A stretch of DNA of 64,000 nt from Diploscapter coronatus (lineage: Eukaryota > Nematoda > Chromadorea > Rhabditida > Rhabditidae). The stretch covers positions 7,951,249-8,015,248 of the forward strand of contig OZ038423.1 of NCBI GenBank assembly GCA_964036155.1. The letters are read 5' to 3'. This document shows, one piece after another, positions 60,701 through 64,000 of the stretch; within the stretch, counting starts at the first letter, position 1, and each line of letters begins with the position of its first letter. A program made the position numbers and the translations under genes. The notes under the pieces were generated by a model, which did not search any database, was not told the origin of the DNA, and saw only the letters and a program-made list of their open reading frames with translations.

Positions 60701-61350
60701 TCTAGATGGGGAAGAAAAATAGCATGATAAAAATAAAGAAAAAAAAATCTGTCGTTAAGGAACAGAACGCAGTGATTATTTACTGTGCATTAATTCGAGA
60801 TTCTGTCTACTTTTGGAGTTCCTATACGTGATAAGAGGTCGAAATCTTCAAAATTAAACCTTGATTCTCTGCGAGCCGAGAAATGCCCTGAATTCGTCGG
60901 AAGGTTGCTCGAAGACGGCCGCCTCGCCGATGAGGATGATTTGGGCGAAGTCCTCGCCTGGCGACACGCAGATGCTGCTGTATTGGTTGAGGATCGTTCT
61001 GAAATCTATTTTTTTAAGTTATGACTTCCTTGATCATGAAAAATTGAAATTCTTCGAGATTTCTCTCAATAAAAGTTCCAAATTGCTATGAAATCTTCCC
61101 GCGTTTATGCTTTGATGGCTGCCAAAACAATCACTGTTCTGGCTCCTTTAGTTTTTTTGGCATTATTCGACCTACAATAGTGTCAACTTTTCAATAATTT
61201 ACTCGCTTAAATAGGACTTTTCACCAACCGACAGAGCATCATTTGCACAGCGTAGGCCATGTTCTTCCGATTGTCGAAGTGCATGTCGATTTGCAGCAGC
61301 AAACCGCCCATCTCGTCCAGCCTCAGATTCGCCAGAGTGTACATTGACAT
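54781..61350 (-). CDS. C18orf63-like protein (DUF4708 family)
   Basis: Recognised from conserved blocks in human C18orf63 order: MSMYTLANLRLDEMGGLL at the N terminus, MMLCR, SLRFSLFYWLESRLW, FRLNVTSEGEVLLSPRCEVV, VVAFYRSLPEHSPFSSYAQL, YGFELPNEEPP...YPSYCVLTGPPEEVPYRR, and FMTDLSSCDVELCGHKL. Exons include 61229-61363, 60860-60998, 60344-60503, 59817-59973, about 57541-57639, 57227-57302, about 57087-57175, about 56843-56900, 56607-56693, 56403-56562, about 55943-56048, 55137-55351, 54884-54949 and 54781-54816; one short exon may be missing between 56403 and 56048. The C-terminal half is Ser/Pro/Lys-rich, probably disordered, with a basic KKSRKRAAP patch (possible nuclear signal). The family has no known biochemical function. 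The intron 57640-59816 is unusually long. Confidence 0.8.
55529..55850 (+). repeat. Dispersed repeat, copy 2 (copy 1 at 18968-19290), in a C18orf63-like intron
   Basis: Same block order as copy 1, from GTGGTAGTCCGGGATATCTC to GGGGATCCTAT, inserted in the intron between 55351 and 55943. Confidence 0.75.
57640..59816. other. Long intron of the C18orf63-like gene
   Basis: A 2.2-kb stretch between two exons that must join (AG|A completes Arg). No nested gene was recognised; the frames at 58812-59117 and 58988-59503 are overlapping opposite-strand chance frames. Confidence 0.5.
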
Positions 61351-61363
61351 TGCTGATTGAATG

Positions 61364-62734
61364 CTGAAATTCGTAAAAAAATAGTAAATGAAAAATGCGA
61401 TATTAGCAGAAAGTCGAAGAAAAACGAAAATTTGGGACTTTTTGTAAAAGCCAGAGTCACAGGGTCGTAAACTTGTAAAGGCCGCATATCGGTGAAATTT
61501 TATCCATCTACATATACTCCATTATCCCTCAGTTGACAGTTGGTTCTGTCTCTAGGCAAAACGGGAGGTGCGAGCCGCACGCAACACGCGGGCGAAATAG
61601 TGTTGGAAGTGAGGAGAGCGCGGCGAAGACGCAGACGGATAAGGAGGAAAGACTTCGCACCTCTCTTTTTGCCTAGAGACAGGTAAATTCGAACTGAGGG
61701 AGGAATAATGGAAAGTCTTTCTTCCATTTTTCAAGTATGCTTACAACTGCAGGTTTATTCGATTGTGCATCGGCAATGTGGCTGATGGTGGCGAGCAGTT
61801 CCTCATGCAACGGTACTAGAGACTCGGGAATTGACGGCACAACAGATCGGAATACCGTCATCTCTGACGCAGCTCAAATGATCGTTCGGTTACCTGAAAG
61901 AGAAGGGTGACTAGATTAGGAGCCATAATGAGAAAAGGTGTATAGACAGAGCTAGACTTCGGTTAGTTTTGATGTCTCTAATGATGAGAAAAGTGGCAAT
62001 GACATGTATTTAATGATGGTGCTGGAGCCGATTCCAGTCTAACAACTATCGTTTCAGCCCAAATTTTTTTGACTGGCGAATGATAGTCATGTTTTTTTTT
62101 ATGTTTTTCACCCACAAAAAATCGCAGACATAAATTCGGTCTGATGAAGAAGTTGAACTTCACTCATTGCGATGATAGAACGGTGTCCATCAGCATTTCG
62201 CTGCAGTCGAGCCTGTTTGATGTGAAGCTGATGAGAAGGCGACGTAAAGACGTGCAAATGAGGAGAGTTGGGAAGTGATGAACTTAGTGTTTACAATTCC
62301 ACCTGTTCAATCATAGAATGTATGTAAATTCTTCAAAATGTGAACAAATGCCATCATCATCCGTTCCGAGCACATGAAATTTCAAAATTGCTTCAGAAGT
62401 TTAGCTACACTCGCGTCCTTTGAACATGATACAATATGCATCAGACATTTTCATGATGCGATTTGATGAGATTACACAATCTGGAGCACGTTTGATAAGG
62501 AATGTGTCCTGTGGCAGATTCGCTGCCCCGCCCCCTTTTATCTTCTTCCACTCACCCTCCCATCCACAACTCTCTCGCATCCTTTGATTTGTTCACGTCA
62601 GTTGTTCTCGAATCATCTACTATTTATTCACTTATCACTTTATCAATTATTTCGAATTACCTAATCAGTAATCAGCAATTATTTAAATTTTCTATACCCT
62701 CTAAAATTCACCACTTTTCATCAGTTTTCTTGAG
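61364..62734. other. Divergent intergenic region between the C18orf63-like gene and the next gene
   Basis: It should hold both promoters. It contains the foldback element at 61546-61682. A minus-strand frame at 61745-61861 with a possible donor cannot be joined to the first C18orf63-like exon in phase, so it is not annotated as an exon. Confidence 0.45.
61546..61682. mobile_element. Foldback/MITE-like element, 137 bp
   Basis: The left arm CTGTCTCTAGGCAAAA then GGGAGGTGCGA is the inverted copy of the right arm (TCGCACCTCTCTTTTTGCC then TAGAGACAG), about 30 bp with few mismatches. The core is GC-rich (GCACGCAACACGCGGGCG), unlike the surroundings. No clear target duplication. Confidence 0.75.
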
Positions 62735-63998
62735 ATGCTTTACAGTAATATCTGCCTTGTATTTCTCACCATTCTACAATCAGTCAAGTCGCTGAATGTG
62801 TGCAGCAGAAGGCAGGCATGCGGAGCTGTACTCAATTCGTACCCACAGGTAAGACAGATAGAACCATATTTAGATATTTGCATTTCATGAAAACACTGTT
62901 CATCAAATTCAATAAAATTTATCACAATACGAGTCTCTTTTTACATTGCACACTTCCATCAAATTACCTTTTCAATCATGTATAGCACATGAAGGTTAGA
63001 CAAACCTATCATAAAGATCTAAGCTTGGACAAACAGACAAAAACTCAACAAAAATACTAATTGTTTAGATTTAGATTTTGCTAAGAGATGAAAGACAATC
63101 AACATTATGCAATTATGTGTAAAATATCTCGAAGAAAAAAAACAATGATTGAATGTAAACAGAAAATTGATTGCCTGACTTCTTTGGTCTAATGTCAAGA
63201 CTAATTCAATTCACTTATCTGTATGTAATCTTCAGATGGAAGACGACTCGTCTGGTTGGGGATCAGGAATGGGTCCGCCGCTGTATGATGAACTTCTATC
63301 TGTGAGTTTTTTCACATTTCAAATTTTATATCTTTCAATCAAACAAGTCGCCCCGAGATTTACACTTATCTCGTTTAAAGGTGACCATTTACCATTCCTT
63401 GATAAGAACGTGCCAATGGAATATAAGGCCAAATCATTCTCACTACAGAATGTCTACTAGAAGATCACAGATTAGGAATTCAAACAAAAAATTAAACCGA
63501 CTTCGTGAGTTGATTAAAAAATAACATTTTATCTTCAGCACGATGTATTCGACTATTCGCAGAATCCAGAAGCGCAACAGAAGGAGCTGTGCCTTTGTCA
63601 GAACAATGAAACCTGTCCGTTTGGGGATGAATCGAAAATGCTTTCCATTGACAGGGTAGGAAACACAGTATTCTTTCATTCAATTACGAGCATCATTCTG
63701 ACAGCATTTCAAGCTTCGTTCTGGCATACTTTTGATAAATTCATTTTTCGGACAGATTATGGTGCATTGTTATTCTACGACGCTATCAGTAAACTTTTCC
63801 AAAATTTATTGCAATGACTAAATGTTATCGAAGTCTGAAAGACAACTGTTCAAATTATCTGCAGAAAATTTTCTAATTTAGATGATCACTATGACATTTT
63901 GCGACGATGTCTCTAAACAGCTCTCGACGGTTTGTCCGCGATATCAAAACGTCGCCAGGGTTATTGGAGCCCCTCATCCTAATTTCCCTGCAGGCTAG
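62735..63998 (+). CDS. Secreted cysteine-containing protein, unknown family (window edge)
   Basis: Exons 62735-62848, 63236-63301, 63539-63655 and 63882-63998, all phase 0. The signal peptide is MLYSNICLVFLTILQSVKS. The mature part contains CSRRQAC, an acidic/Gly stretch, ELCLCQNNETCPFGDES, and TFCDDVSKQLSTVCPRY. The clusters CxC...C and FC...C suggest a small disulfide-rich secreted protein. TAG at 63996-63998 would end it at about 137 residues, but a donor before the window end cannot be excluded, so the gene may continue. No family recognised. Confidence 0.6.
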
Positions 63999-64000
63999 TT

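Noticed and set aside
61745..61861. Possible first exon of the C18orf63-like gene
   Set aside because: Its donor leaves phase 0 while the next exon needs phase 2, and the conserved N terminus already starts at 61350.
1..64000. CRISPR arrays, bacterial operons, tRNA and rRNA genes
   Set aside because: Genes are intron-rich and eukaryotic; no regularly spaced repeats, no tRNA cloverleaf and no rRNA segment were recognised by eye.

Overview
The window is invertebrate nuclear DNA, most likely from a nematode. Introns are short and AT-rich and usually end in TTTCAG. A perfect 22-nt copy of the nematode spliced leader SL1 lies on the minus strand at 28136-28157, immediately followed by GT, and a one-mismatch copy lies at 21629-21650. 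Several genes point the same way (a C6-domain mucin-like secreted protein, a Ly6-like GPI protein, an F-box fragment). Some genes are unexpected for a Caenorhabditis-like genome: a C18orf63/DUF4708 homologue, a stonustoxin-like (SNTX) protein and a thioester protein with a large cassette of alternative exons. This suggests a less gene-reduced chromadorean, but the species is not identified.

981-14432 (+) is a thioester-containing protein (alpha-2-macroglobulin/complement C3/TEP family), cut at its 5' end by the window. It has the GCGEQ thioester, the downstream catalytic His and a hydrophobic C-terminal tail. Between constant exons at 5181-5238 and 9373-9490 lie nine tandem alternative versions of one exon, covering the bait/hypervariable segment plus the conserved FPETW motif. 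All nine enter in phase 1 and leave in phase 2, so only one can be used per mRNA. This cassette is the most interesting object in the window.

15.8-17.8 kb (-) is a Ly6/three-finger-like GPI protein. 18.5-18.9 kb is a broken F-box gene. 19.75-20.56 kb is a small secreted cysteine protein with a TATA box. 20.6-24.7 kb is repeat-rich: two copies of one repeat (one with a nested inverted-repeat element and duplicated target, the other its empty site), an SL1-like copy and a 0.7-kb terminal-inverted-repeat element. 24.7-26.3 kb is a claudin-like four-TM gene. 26.3-29.8 kb has foldback DNA, the SL1 locus and an Hsp70 relic.

29.8-34.2 kb (+) encodes a TRPA-type channel core without ankyrin repeats. 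It is followed by a tandem duplication (about 0.9 kb x 2) and a possible alternative last exon, and then an SNTX-family gene at 36.7-39.2 kb. 40.9-42.1 kb is a mucin-like C6-domain protein. The minus strand from 44.15 to 53.58 kb is a complete USP48-type deubiquitinase, and from 54.78 to 61.35 kb a C18orf63-like gene. A secreted cysteine-containing protein at 62.7-64.0 kb (+) runs to the window edge.

The genes are individually promoted eukaryotic genes, not an operon. The TEP, SNTX-like, Ly6-like, C6 and small secreted proteins are all surface, secreted or membrane-attacking types, so a defence or recognition theme is possible but inferred. All exon joins were read by eye from splice sites, reading phase and family resemblance; none is confirmed by RNA.
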